From assembly GCA_000435495.1 (NCBI GenBank), contig FR884033.1, forward strand, positions 53,736 through 117,189: a DNA stretch of 63,454 nucleotides, given 5' to 3'. Made by a program: the position numbers and the translations under genes. Shown piece by piece: positions 33,973 through 42,895 of this stretch (position 1 is its first letter; the number at the start of each line of letters is the position of its first letter). The notes beneath the pieces were generated by a model. That model had not been told where the DNA came from. It saw only the letters and a program-made list of their open reading frames with translations, and did no database searches. This DNA is from Firmicutes bacterium CAG:552. GTDB lineage: Bacteria > Bacillota > Clostridia > Christensenellales > Pumilibacteraceae.

Positions 33973-35280
33973 TTAGCTTATGCTTATGCCCCATTCAATA
34001 AGCGTATCGTTTATATCGTATAACGTAATATCGTCTCTGTATCTCGGGACCTCATCCTCTGCGCAAAAAGCGAAAAACAGTTCGTCGTCAAAATACAATC
34101 CGCTGGTGTTTTGCCATATCGGAAGAAAAGAGCGAGTTGTTTTCAAAGAATACAAGCTGAATATATAAACGTTGCATGAAGAACTGCCACTCCCGCCGCT
34201 GCTTGAATCTGTTGACAAATTTAACAAACTGAATATATTATTGTAAAAATTTTCGCTTGTATCGCTGCACGTAAGCGCTGCTACTTTTGTATTGTTCCCG
34301 AAATGTAAGACAAAATCGTCATAATCACGCAAACATACCTCGCTTGTTCCCCAATTACTGTAGTTGAAATTTAGGTCTATATAGTGCATCCCGTCTTCAT
34401 ATCCGCAACTGCAGTAGTCAAATGCCTCACCGCTATTTAATACTAGTATATGTATATTGTAATTAACGGCTAATCTTCTCATTATTTCATCTAATGAATA
34501 CTGATTAATCCAACTTGTAATATTCAATTGCTCCAATAAGCGATACAAGAACATCGATATTGAACTATAGCTATGATATATGCGCAACAAATCACCAGAA
34601 TTTAAATTTGATAGCAATTCACTTTCATCGAATATTTCCTCACCGAAAAAACTATTATCCATCAAAAATACGGTATTGTTTAGTTGCGCTGCTTGCGGTC
34701 CGTTTCCTCTGAGCCATGCTCTGCCGCTTAGTGTAGTAAGAACATTTTCAAAGAATAGACCTCTGCGGTCTCCTAACGTCACACGAGAAAAATCTATTGC
34801 TCCGCCTACACCATACATGCTCTCAATAGTAGGTATAAAATTGTTTTCATAATGACTTTGTAAATTTTCGGGATACAGCCATATTATATGAATGTTTTTT
34901 GTAGATTTAAGGTTATGCAACGCCGATGCTACTTGCAGCGGATCAACGGCAAATCTATTTATCTCAAAAATCAAAACGGAGTTAAGCGGCAAGTCATCAA
35001 AATAATTGCCATTGAGACGACCATAAAATATAGACTGGTCCATTTCATATTGTACGTCATAAATTATGTCAAAATCCACTCCGTCATGAGGCCCGAAGCG
35101 TCCATACAAATAATCCTCGCACAAAGTCGGCGCAGAATCGGCAAAGTAATAAACTGCCATATTGCATGCATACCGACTGTCACTTGCTAAGGATGCACTT
35201 GCAACGTTTACAGAGCAAATTCCGCACATTACACAAGTAAGCAATAAACTGGTTATTGCTGCAAAAAATTTGTTTTTCAT
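33973..35280 (-). CDS. Secreted protein of unknown function
   Basis: A 435-residue protein with a cleavable signal peptide (MKNKFFAAITSLLLTCVMCG, likely cut near VASAS, about residue 30) and no other membrane segment. The mature part is acidic and rich in Asp, Asn, Tyr, Phe and Ser, with eight or so cysteines (including CSCGYEDG) and a Ser/Gly linker SSSGGSGSSSC near residue 370. Two stretches, SVLIFEINRF and IHILVLNSGEAFD, look like beta strands of a Rossmann-like core. I recognise no family. AAAGGAG precedes the ATG. It lies beside a surface LRR lipoprotein, so a surface role is plausible. Confidence 0.75.
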   Translation of the reverse strand: MKNKFFAAITSLLLTCVMCGICSVNVASASLASDSRYACNMAVYYFADSAPTLCEDYLYGRFGPHDGVDFDIIYDVQYEMDQSIFYGRLNGNYFDDLPLNSVLIFEINRFAVDPLQVASALHNLKSTKNIHIIWLYPENLQSHYENNFIPTIESMYGVGGAIDFSRVTLGDRRGLFFENVLTTLSGRAWLRGNGPQAAQLNNTVFLMDNSFFGEEIFDESELLSNLNSGDLLRIYHSYSSISMFLYRLLEQLNITSWINQYSLDEIMRRLAVNYNIHILVLNSGEAFDYCSCGYEDGMHYIDLNFNYSNWGTSEVCLRDYDDFVLHFGNNTKVAALTCSDTSENFYNNIFSLLNLSTDSSSGGSGSSSCNVYIFSLYSLKTTRSFLPIWQNTSGLYFDDELFFAFCAEDEVPRYRDDITLYDINDTLIEWGISIS

Positions 35281-35453
35281 AAATACTCCTTTAAATTTTA
35301 ATAGCAAATGCATTTACCTTATATATACTTTAGCATACAACTATTAAATTTCTTTGTCGTTAAAACAATTTTTTGCACGAAACTTGTCGTTTTTCTACCT
35401 GAGTTTATTAAATACGGCGTTTTGATTTATAATAATCGATTATATGAATACGC
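35281..35453. other. AT-rich intergenic region between divergent secreted-protein gene and thiT
   Basis: No gene is seen. It must contain the minus-strand promoter of the secreted-protein gene, but I could not find a convincing -35/-10 pair; TATATA near 35316-35325 is the best -10 candidate. Confidence 0.4.
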
Positions 35454-35482
35454 TTGACAAAAACATTTCGTCATGTTATACT
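35454..35482 (+). promoter_or_regulatory. SigA-type promoter of the thiT transcript
   Basis: TTGACA (35454-35459), 17 bases, TATACT (35477-35482), just upstream of the TPP aptamer. Confidence 0.88.
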
Positions 35483-35490
35483 CTACCTAC

Positions 35491-35576
35491 AAACCGCTGG
35501 GGGCGCTTAATGCTGAGATGGTAGCGATACCTGTCCCTTCGAACCTGTAAGTTAGTACTTGCGTAGGGAAGCAAAA
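35491..35576 (+). ncRNA. TPP (THI-element) riboswitch
   Basis: The conserved aptamer blocks occur in order: GGGGGCGC, GCTGAGATGG, ACCTG...CCCTTCGAACCTG, GTTAGTACTTGCGTAGGGAAGCA. This is the thiamine pyrophosphate-binding element. An intrinsic terminator follows at 35587-35622, so thiamine pyrophosphate should stop transcription of the transporter gene behind it. Confidence 0.95.
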
Positions 35577-35586
35577 TCCGACAACC

Positions 35587-35622
35587 ACCTACTCGTAAAA
35601 CTTACTGCGAGTAGGTTTTTTA
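35587..35622 (+). terminator. Riboswitch-controlled terminator before thiT
   Basis: ACCTACTCG (35587-35595) pairs with CGAGTAGGT (35608-35616), 12-base loop, then TTTTTTAT. This is the expression platform of the TPP riboswitch. Confidence 0.9.
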
Positions 35623-35642
35623 TGCGGTTTGAGGAGGTTTTT

Positions 35643-36359
35643 ATGTTTGATTTTTCAGGCGTAAGCGTGAATGCGTGGAAGATTATAGTCACGATTCTCG
35701 TAGCAATTGCAATTATGGCTCTGATAGTGGTAATTTACCGCTTTGCTTCGAAACGTAAAATAAATCGTTTCGAAACCAGAGACCTGACTTACGGCGCTGT
35801 GTGCATAGCCGTTGCATACGCTCTTAGCTTTTTCGGTTACGAAATGCCTAACGGCGGTACGATTACACCGGCTTCCACAGTACCGATTATTTTGTACTGT
35901 TACTACTTCGGATTTGCAAAAGGCAGTATCGTAACTTCGGTATATATGATACTTCAACTTTTGCAAAAGCCGTATATAGTAACTCCTTGGAGCGCAGTTT
36001 TAGACTATATTGTCCCGTATCTTGCACTTGCGCTCACGGGACTCGTTTCTTACAGCGCAAAGCGATACAACAAGGCGATTAAAGAAGGAAAACACGTTAT
36101 GAGTGCGCATTGGCCGATTTACATCGGTATTGCTCTTTACGGTATCATAAGATATGCTTCACATGTGCTTTCGGGCGTAATTTATTGGAGCGAAGGTCAA
36201 GCAAATCCGTTGCTTTACAGCTTAGGTTATAACTCATTTTTCTTGTTCGACCTTGCGATTGCCACCGCCACGGTTACGTTTTTGCTTTTTAGCAAGAGCT
36301 TTAATACTTTTATGGCCAGCAAAAAAACGGAGAGCGACGACGGAATCGTGACTGCGTAG
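35643..36359 (+). CDS. thiT: ThiT, thiamine-specific S-component of an ECF transporter
   Basis: A 238-residue protein with a first helix (about 8-32), then the six-helix ThiT core. Thiamine-site motifs are present: GYEMPNGGTITPAS near 70, PWSAVLDYIVPY near 118 and YASHVLSGVIYWSEG near 178. ThiT needs the shared EcfAAT energiser, not in the window. The start at 35643 has GGAGG 6 bases upstream; an earlier frame start lies in the aptamer. The upstream riboswitch confirms the substrate. The last 126 bp overlap ftsW on the other strand. Confidence 0.93.
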   Translation: MFDFSGVSVNAWKIIVTILVAIAIMALIVVIYRFASKRKINRFETRDLTYGAVCIAVAYALSFFGYEMPNGGTITPASTVPIILYCYYFGFAKGSIVTSVYMILQLLQKPYIVTPWSAVLDYIVPYLALALTGLVSYSAKRYNKAIKEGKHVMSAHWPIYIGIALYGIIRYASHVLSGVIYWSEGQANPLLYSLGYNSFFLFDLAIATATVTFLLFSKSFNTFMASKKTESDDGIVTA

Positions 36360-37430
36360 CGAAATACTTTGAAGTATTCCTACCCCTGAACAAAATACAA
36401 TCAATGAAGTCGACCCGGCGCTTACAAACGGTAGCGGAAGCCCTGTGGGGGGAATCGAGCCGGTTACAACGGCAATATTTATCAAAACTTGAATAGCGAT
36501 TATGGCGGCGATACCGCCCGCAAGAAAGCATCCGAATCTGTCGGGTGCTTTTTGCGCTATCAGAATTGCCCGAAAAATCATAAATGCAAAAACGGCAATC
36601 ACTACTATTGCGCCTATCAATCCCAACTCTTCCCCTATTATGCTGAATATAAAATCGCTCTCGGAAAAAGGCAAGAACATATATTTTTGACGAGAATTAA
36701 ACAGTCCGAGTCCGAATAGTCCGCCGCTGCCCAACGAATAAAACGATTGTATCAGCTGATATCCTTCGCCTAACGGAGACTGCCACGGATCGATAAATGC
36801 CAGCAATCTTTTCAATCTATACGGTTCTATTAAAATCAAAACGGGCACCAATGCCAACACGGGCAATGCCATTACGAAAAAATGTTTGATTCTCGCTCCG
36901 CCTATATAAAGCATCACAAACATTAGCATTATCATGCAAAGCGTTATGGACATATTCGGCTCCAAAATAATCAGCACACACATTGCGCCGCCAACTGCCA
37001 ACACCGGCAAAAGAGCAACAAACGACGTCATCTTTTTGTGATTCTTTGCAATGTAAGACGCCGCAAATATTATGAAACCGAATTTTGCCACTTCACTGGC
37101 CTGCATAGAAAAAAAAGGGAAATTTATCCACCTTTTAGCTCCGTAACTTTCTATACCTATACCTGGAACAAATACTAAAATCAGTAAGGCAAAAGATACG
37201 CCTAAAATGGGATACTTCAGTTTTTCCAAAACGTGATAGTCGACAAAGGAAAGCAGAATCATTGCGGCAATGCCCAACACGCCGCCCAAAATCTGCTTGT
37301 ACATAAAAAAGTACTTATTCCCGTAATTATACTGCGCCGAATACATAGACGCCGAATAAACCATAATTACGCCGAAAATCACTAAAATAACGGTAGTTAT
37401 TGCAAGTTTTATGTCCGCTTTACCTTTCAC
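36234..37430 (-). CDS. ftsW: SEDS peptidoglycan glycosyltransferase FtsW/SpoVE
   Basis: A 398-residue protein with ten membrane segments and SEDS landmarks: MQASEVAKFGFI near 112, then SRQKYMFLPFSESDFIFSIIGEELG near 250 (split motif; its Asp corresponds to the catalytic Asp of RodA), and GLPLPFVSAGSTS near 336. It polymerises septal glycan with the neighbouring PASTA PBP. It overlaps murD by 11 bp. The basic C-terminal tail (about 40 residues) is read antisense to the end of thiT. It could be the vegetative FtsW or the spore-cortex SpoVE. Confidence 0.92.
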   Translation of the reverse strand: MKGKADIKLAITTVILVIFGVIMVYSASMYSAQYNYGNKYFFMYKQILGGVLGIAAMILLSFVDYHVLEKLKYPILGVSFALLILVFVPGIGIESYGAKRWINFPFFSMQASEVAKFGFIIFAASYIAKNHKKMTSFVALLPVLAVGGAMCVLIILEPNMSITLCMIMLMFVMLYIGGARIKHFFVMALPVLALVPVLILIEPYRLKRLLAFIDPWQSPLGEGYQLIQSFYSLGSGGLFGLGLFNSRQKYMFLPFSESDFIFSIIGEELGLIGAIVVIAVFAFMIFRAILIAQKAPDRFGCFLAGGIAAIIAIQVLINIAVVTGSIPPTGLPLPFVSAGSTSLIVFCSGVGILQSISLRSHDSVVALRFFAGHKSIKALAKKQKRNRGGGNRKVEQEK

Positions 37431-38640
37431 TTATCAACCTCTTAAAATGGTCGCCTCGCTTATCATAGCCGCTGTAATCGTCAAAACTTGCAGAGGCCGG
37501 CGACAGCAAAACGTTTTTTACGTCAAGTTTTTTACATTCGGACACTGCCTGAGGCAAATGCTCGCACAAAATAATGTTCTTAAAATCGTTGCGTTCCGCA
37601 GCTTCTTTAATTTTCTTACCTACGGCGCCCATTGCGACTACGTATTTTATGCTTGACGGCAAACCTGCTATAAGTTCATCGTACTCATAACCCTTATAAC
37701 TTCCTCCTGCTATTAGGACGGTATCGCCTTGCATTTCGGCGCAAGCTGCAAGCGTAGCGCCTATGTTAGTACCCTTTGAATCGTCGTAATACGTTTTGCC
37801 GTAAAAATTGCCGACGTTTTCCAATCTATGCTTTTGCGCAGAAAAATCCGTTAGTGACTTTTTAATTGCTTTATCTCCGATTCCCGACAGTTTAGCCGCA
37901 GCTACGGCGAACAATGCGTCCGTTAAAAACACGCCTCTAAGCGGAGTTTGAGATATTCGCAGTATTTTTCGCTCAAAGGCAACTATGTAATCTCCCCTAA
38001 CGCAAACGTCTTCACCTATTACAGCAATATGCGATTTAATTGACGAATCCAACCTATCCGAAACGCTTTTATCCACAATCAAAAAATCGCTGTTACTTTG
38101 ATTTGCGCATATTTTCATTTTTGCGTCTACGTACGCTTCGAAGCTGCCGTGCACGTCTATATGATCGGGAGTGAGATTAGTTATTATAGCTATATGCGGC
38201 GCAAAACTTTGAATGGTATCGAGCTGAAAGCTGCTTACTTCCAAAACCGTTACTTCATGCGAAAGCAGACAGCGTGTCGAGTACGCTACGCCGATATTTC
38301 CGCACACTTCTACGCTCTTACCGTCCTCGGCAAAAATACATCCTATCATCTGCGTGGTTGTCGTTTTCCCGTTCGTTCCTGTAACCGCAACCACGGTATC
38401 TGCGGTATCGCTTTTATACGCAAACTCTATCTCGCCTATAAGAGGTACCGAATTTTTTTCCGCATAGTCAAAAACTTTTTGATCCCTGACGCCGGGACTT
38501 ACGACTATAAGATCCGGTGAATTAAATTCTCCGTCAAAAAAATACGGTTTCGCTTCCAATTCCGACGCCAAATAATATGCTCCCTTTCCGCTTATACCCT
38601 TTCCTACAATGCAAATTTTTTTGTTTTTGTAATCGCTCAT
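37420..38640 (-). CDS. murD: UDP-N-acetylmuramoylalanine--D-glutamate ligase
   Basis: A 406-residue Mur ligase with a compact N-terminal UMA-binding domain (GKGISGKGA), the ATP loop VAVTGTNGKTTTTQM near 85, a central domain with HIDVHGSFEAY and a C-terminal domain with YYDDSKGTNIGAT. It is about 40 residues shorter than the E. coli enzyme, mostly in the first domain. It adds D-Glu to UDP-MurNAc-L-Ala. It lies between mraY and ftsW. Confidence 0.95.
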   Translation of the reverse strand: MSDYKNKKICIVGKGISGKGAYYLASELEAKPYFFDGEFNSPDLIVVSPGVRDQKVFDYAEKNSVPLIGEIEFAYKSDTADTVVAVTGTNGKTTTTQMIGCIFAEDGKSVEVCGNIGVAYSTRCLLSHEVTVLEVSSFQLDTIQSFAPHIAIITNLTPDHIDVHGSFEAYVDAKMKICANQSNSDFLIVDKSVSDRLDSSIKSHIAVIGEDVCVRGDYIVAFERKILRISQTPLRGVFLTDALFAVAAAKLSGIGDKAIKKSLTDFSAQKHRLENVGNFYGKTYYDDSKGTNIGATLAACAEMQGDTVLIAGGSYKGYEYDELIAGLPSSIKYVVAMGAVGKKIKEAAERNDFKNIILCEHLPQAVSECKKLDVKNVLLSPASASFDDYSGYDKRGDHFKRLISER

Positions 38641-38664
38641 ACACTACTATATGAGCCTGTTCGC

Positions 38665-39600
38665 TCAAATAACACCGACTGTAAATAATACAGCCGATAT
38701 CGAAAACAGCAATGTAATAGCACCGTAAATTGCGACGATACGATTTTCGTGAAGACCGCTTTCTTGTAAGTGATGATGAAAAGGCGCCATCTTGAATACC
38801 CGTCGCTTAGTGCGTTTAAAATGCAAAACCTGAATAATAACGCTCATAGCCGTCCAAACAAACATTGCGCCGCACATAACTGCGCATAAAGCTTGTCCGC
38901 TATAAACGGTAACTGCGGCAAAAGCTCCACCTAAAGCCAACGATCCGGTATCGCCCATAAATATTTTTGCCGGGAAACAATTATATATTAAAAAGCCGGC
39001 GACGCCTCCGGAAATTGCGAGACAAAAATTATTCATTCCGTCCCCGAACGCCCCGACGATTATGCCCATAGCGGTCATGCTTATCAACGTTACGGTAGAA
39101 GCCAGTCCGTCAAGGCCATCTGTCAAATTGACTGAATTAGTAAAAGCCAAAAATACGAATACGTTAAACGGAATCGCAAACAGTCCAAAATCAAATTCGT
39201 CGAAAATCAAAGATATTTTGATATTGCGTTTGTATGCCGCTATCGAAACTATAATTGCTATTAACAGCTGAAAAACTATTTTTTGATATGGTTTTAATCC
39301 CTCGTTTCTCTTATATTTGATTTTTATATAATCGTCTAAAAATCCGATTACGCCGTAACCGATAAACACCACCAAACACAGCAATGACAACGAAGATCTG
39401 CCAAACAGCAATGTTGCTAATGACGACCCTATCAAAAACGCTATGCCTCCCATAGTAGGCGTTCCGCTTTTGCTCTTATGCTCGCTTACGTAATGTAATA
39501 CGGTTTGACGTAGCTTAAATTTTCGAGAGCAGTAAATAACTATCGGAGCAAGTGCTACGGTAACCGCAAAAGCCGCTAAAAACGAATATACCGTATTCAA
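38665..39600 (-). CDS. mraY: Phospho-MurNAc-pentapeptide translocase
   Basis: A 311-residue, ten-helix membrane enzyme with TPTMGGIAFLIG near 48, the conserved DDYIKIKYKRNEGL near 88 (catalytic Asp pair), NLTDGLDGLA near 157, MGDTGSLALGG near 215 and HHHLQESG near 277. It makes lipid I. The ATG overlaps the murE stop (ATGA). murF, usually between murE and mraY, is absent. Confidence 0.96.
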   Translation of the reverse strand: MNTVYSFLAAFAVTVALAPIVIYCSRKFKLRQTVLHYVSEHKSKSGTPTMGGIAFLIGSSLATLLFGRSSLSLLCLVVFIGYGVIGFLDDYIKIKYKRNEGLKPYQKIVFQLLIAIIVSIAAYKRNIKISLIFDEFDFGLFAIPFNVFVFLAFTNSVNLTDGLDGLASTVTLISMTAMGIIVGAFGDGMNNFCLAISGGVAGFLIYNCFPAKIFMGDTGSLALGGAFAAVTVYSGQALCAVMCGAMFVWTAMSVIIQVLHFKRTKRRVFKMAPFHHHLQESGLHENRIVAIYGAITLLFSISAVLFTVGVI

Positions 39601-40997
39601 ATTCCCTCCCTAGCGACTAGCTTTAACACAAATTCTTCGTCACTGTACGGATGTTTTACTCCGTTAATTTCCTGATATTTTTCCGAACCTTTGCCTGCTA
39701 CCAAAATTATGTCCCCTTTATTAGAGCGCTTTATTGCATACTCTATGGCGTACTCCCTGTTTTCTATGGCTACATGATCGACTTTAACTCCCTTTTCTAT
39801 CTCTCTTATAATCGTCGAAGGATTTTCAAAGCGAGGATTATCCGAAGTAATAACGACAAAATCGCTTAACGCTGAGGCTATTGCGCCCATTTCTTCTCTT
39901 TTACCGCTATCTCTGTTTCCACCGCACCCGAACACCGTTATTATACGTCCTTTCGTCACTTCCCGTAATGCTTTAAGTACGTTCGATAATCCGTCCGGAG
40001 TATGCGCAAAATCTATAACTATCGAACATTGAGTCGTATTGATTATATTAAATCTGCCTTCGACTTTTTTTAACTTGCGTATCCCTTCTTTTATATTCTC
40101 GTCGTTTACCCCCAAAATATGACATATTGCCGCTGCGCACATAGTATTATATACGTTAAATTTACCCGTAAGAGCAAATCTTACGTCAATGATTCTGTCC
40201 ATAAGGTTTAGAATATAATTAATTCCGTGTTCGCTCATCTTGATTCGTATGCCGAAAACATCCGACGGGTTATATAACCCGTACGTAACTGCTGAAGGAA
40301 TTTTGTCAAGCAATTCTCTCCCGAAATCGTCGTCTACATTTATAACCGCATTTTTTCCGCTTATCATAAATTTTCGTTTTGCGCTGCCATAAGAGTCCAT
40401 GTCGCCGAAATAATCGAGATGATCTCTTGTAAGATTAGTAAAAGCGGCTACTTCAAACGGTATGCCGTACACTTTATCCAGGGCGGCTGCATGAGCCGAC
40501 ACTTCCATCACAACGTATCTGTAATCGGCATCCAACAGAGAACGAAGCGTTTGATAAAGCTTAGGAGGATCCGGAGTCGTAAGCTCTGTGTCGTAATACT
40601 TATCTCCGTAGCAACCGTTAGTACCTATTACTGCGCATTTTTTGCCATGCGCCTCCAATATGCTTTTTACTATATACGAAGTTGTCGTCTTACCGTTAGT
40701 CCCGGTTATTCCGACAAAAACCATTTTGTCTTGCGGATTACCGTAAAAAGCTGCGCTTATTGTCGCCAAAGCTTTGCGTGTATCCGAAACCACGATTTGC
40801 TCTATATCGACTTCGACGCTATGCTCGCACACGATCGCAACGGCGCCGTTCGACATAGCTTCTCGTACATAATTATGTCCGTCAACTTTACCTTTCAAAC
40901 AGACGTATAATCCGTTTTTTACCTTCTTTCGGCTGTCGAAATATACTTCTTCTATTTCCGTAGAGCTATCGCTTACGGTCAAATCGTTTATCTTCAT
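39597..40997 (-). CDS. murE: UDP-MurNAc-tripeptide synthetase MurE, meso-DAP type
   Basis: A 466-residue Mur ligase: VFVGITGTNGKTTTSYI near 100, ELTTPDPPKLYQ near 141, FTNLTRDHLDYFG near 172, and the amino-acid-selecting motif SDNPRFENP near 395. DNPR marks enzymes that add meso-diaminopimelate, while lysine-adding enzymes differ here, so a DAP-type stem peptide is inferred. It follows the transpeptidase gene after 16 bases. Confidence 0.95.
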   Translation of the reverse strand: MKINDLTVSDSSTEIEEVYFDSRKKVKNGLYVCLKGKVDGHNYVREAMSNGAVAIVCEHSVEVDIEQIVVSDTRKALATISAAFYGNPQDKMVFVGITGTNGKTTTSYIVKSILEAHGKKCAVIGTNGCYGDKYYDTELTTPDPPKLYQTLRSLLDADYRYVVMEVSAHAAALDKVYGIPFEVAAFTNLTRDHLDYFGDMDSYGSAKRKFMISGKNAVINVDDDFGRELLDKIPSAVTYGLYNPSDVFGIRIKMSEHGINYILNLMDRIIDVRFALTGKFNVYNTMCAAAICHILGVNDENIKEGIRKLKKVEGRFNIINTTQCSIVIDFAHTPDGLSNVLKALREVTKGRIITVFGCGGNRDSGKREEMGAIASALSDFVVITSDNPRFENPSTIIREIEKGVKVDHVAIENREYAIEYAIKRSNKGDIILVAGKGSEKYQEINGVKHPYSDEEFVLKLVAREGI

Positions 40998-41013
40998 AAA
41001 TCCTCCATTTTAC

Positions 41014-42849
41014 TTAGCCTAGTCTAAGCAGTACCACGTCTCCGTCTATCAGCGGCGACCCGTAAATAGGAACAGTCTCCTTTACCATCGTTCCTTCTCC
41101 GCATATTTCGTAATTTATGCCCATTTTATTTAATTGAGCTATTGCTTCGCTAAGCGCAAGTTCTCGTAAATACGGCATTTCCGATGTATACACAGGAGTA
41201 TTAGCCTTAATTCCCTTGCTTGCCGCTATACCGGCAAAAACTCTCCCGACATAAGGAGCGGCGGTAATGGAGCCGTAATAAACATATCCTTGCGGCTCGT
41301 CGACTATCATAAGCGCCACATATTCCGGATCATCGATTGGCGCAGCTCCGATAAACGAAGAAACATATTTACCCCTCGCTATAGAACCGTTCTCGTACTT
41401 CTGTGCAGTACCTGTTTTGCCGCCCACGAAAAAATTTTCGACTTGCGCTTTTTTACCGCTTCCTTCGGCGACTACGAAAGCCAAATACTCTCTCATCTTT
41501 TTACTGGTTTCGGCAGATATGACTTGTCGCACTTTTTTCGACGGTGCGGAATAAACGTTTTTACCGTCAAAGGAATCTATACTGTTTACCAATCTCGGTT
41601 CGTACAATACGCCGCCATTAACAACTGCGCTAAATGCCGATACCATTTGAATGGGCGTTACGGCTATAGCCTGCCCAAACCCTATTCTAGCAAGATCTAC
41701 CGTTTTTACCGACTCTTTTTTCATTACAAGACCTTTGCTTTCGCCATAGAAATCTATATTTGTTTTTTGTCCGAAACCGAAGTCGCTTAATCCGTTATAC
41801 AGTCTTTCGGTACCGAGCGAAAGAGCAAGATCCATAAAAACACAGTTACAGCTGTTTTTGAACCCGCCCGAAAGGTCAACGCTTCCGTGTCCGATATAAC
41901 GCCAGCATTTTATTCTCTGTCCGTCCACTATTCTGTAGCCCGGGCAATAGTAATTGCGATTTTCTCCTATGCCGCTGTCTACGGCTATTGCTCCCGTAAA
42001 AGTCTTAAATGTGGACCCCGGTTCGTAAACATCCACGACTAACGTATTTTTGCTTAACGCATTAAGAACGGCAATATCGTCTCTTGGTATATCGTTTAAA
42101 TCAAAAGACGGTGCAATAGCCATAGCCAAAATTCCGCCGCTTTTACAGTCCATAACTATCATGCTTGCCGACCGGCTCTTCCATTCCGTCATTGCGTCGA
42201 TAACAGCAGATTCGGCTAACGCCTGTATCCCTTTGTCTATCGTAAGCGTCAAAGAACATCCTTCGATTGACGGAACATACATAAGCGCCCCATCCAATTC
42301 GTTGCCCCTAATATCTGTTGCGACATATTCGAAGCCGTCTACACCGGTAAGGTATTTGTCGTAATAACCCTCGAGTCCGTTTTGCCCGACGTTATCTATA
42401 TTGGTAAATCCAAGCACTTGTGATAGCCCACCGGTAGGATAAACCCTTTTGCTGTCTATCGTAAGGTATACGCCTTGGTGTCTTAATCGCCTTATCTTCT
42501 CGCCGGTTTCCTTGTCCACCGACTTCTTTACGGTAATTTCGCTTACTCTCTCTCCTGTTATACGGGCATACAATTTTTCGTAAGATAAGTCTAAAAGTTT
42601 AGCAAGGTCGGACGCTACTGCTTGCGGATTGTTTACTGCCGAAGGTCTTACGTATACCGAATATACGTCGGCATTGACAGCAAGCGGCTGTTTGTTTCTA
42701 TCATAAATCTTGCCTCTCGGCGCTTTTAGCGGCAAATCTCTATACCACTGCTCGGCAGCTTTTGCCCGAAGGTCTTCGCCGTCCACGACCTGTAAAACGA
42801 AAAGTCGAGCAATTAAAGCGCAAAATAAAAAGGTTATTGATATAATCAT
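41014..42849 (-). CDS. PASTA-containing class B penicillin-binding protein (FtsI/SpoVD)
   Basis: About 611 residues: an N-terminal helix, a PBP dimer domain (LKAPRGKIYDRN near 47), a transpeptidase with YEPGSTFKT (SxxK near 279), NSCNCVF (SxN near 335) and GGKTGTAQ (KTG near 480), and one C-terminal PASTA domain (about 548-611). It cross-links septal or cortex peptidoglycan with FtsW. I give the ATG at 42849, 9 bases after GAGG, but it starts inside the membrane helix; in-frame sequence upstream encodes a basic TRKRLL head and reaches GGAGG plus an ATA codon at 42894, so the true start may be non-AUG. Confidence 0.88.
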   Translation of the reverse strand: MIISITFLFCALIARLFVLQVVDGEDLRAKAAEQWYRDLPLKAPRGKIYDRNKQPLAVNADVYSVYVRPSAVNNPQAVASDLAKLLDLSYEKLYARITGERVSEITVKKSVDKETGEKIRRLRHQGVYLTIDSKRVYPTGGLSQVLGFTNIDNVGQNGLEGYYDKYLTGVDGFEYVATDIRGNELDGALMYVPSIEGCSLTLTIDKGIQALAESAVIDAMTEWKSRSASMIVMDCKSGGILAMAIAPSFDLNDIPRDDIAVLNALSKNTLVVDVYEPGSTFKTFTGAIAVDSGIGENRNYYCPGYRIVDGQRIKCWRYIGHGSVDLSGGFKNSCNCVFMDLALSLGTERLYNGLSDFGFGQKTNIDFYGESKGLVMKKESVKTVDLARIGFGQAIAVTPIQMVSAFSAVVNGGVLYEPRLVNSIDSFDGKNVYSAPSKKVRQVISAETSKKMREYLAFVVAEGSGKKAQVENFFVGGKTGTAQKYENGSIARGKYVSSFIGAAPIDDPEYVALMIVDEPQGYVYYGSITAAPYVGRVFAGIAASKGIKANTPVYTSEMPYLRELALSEAIAQLNKMGINYEICGEGTMVKETVPIYGSPLIDGDVVLLRLG

Positions 42850-42895
42850 AATCAATAACCTCTTTCGTGTTAAATATAAACTATTAGTTTTTATG

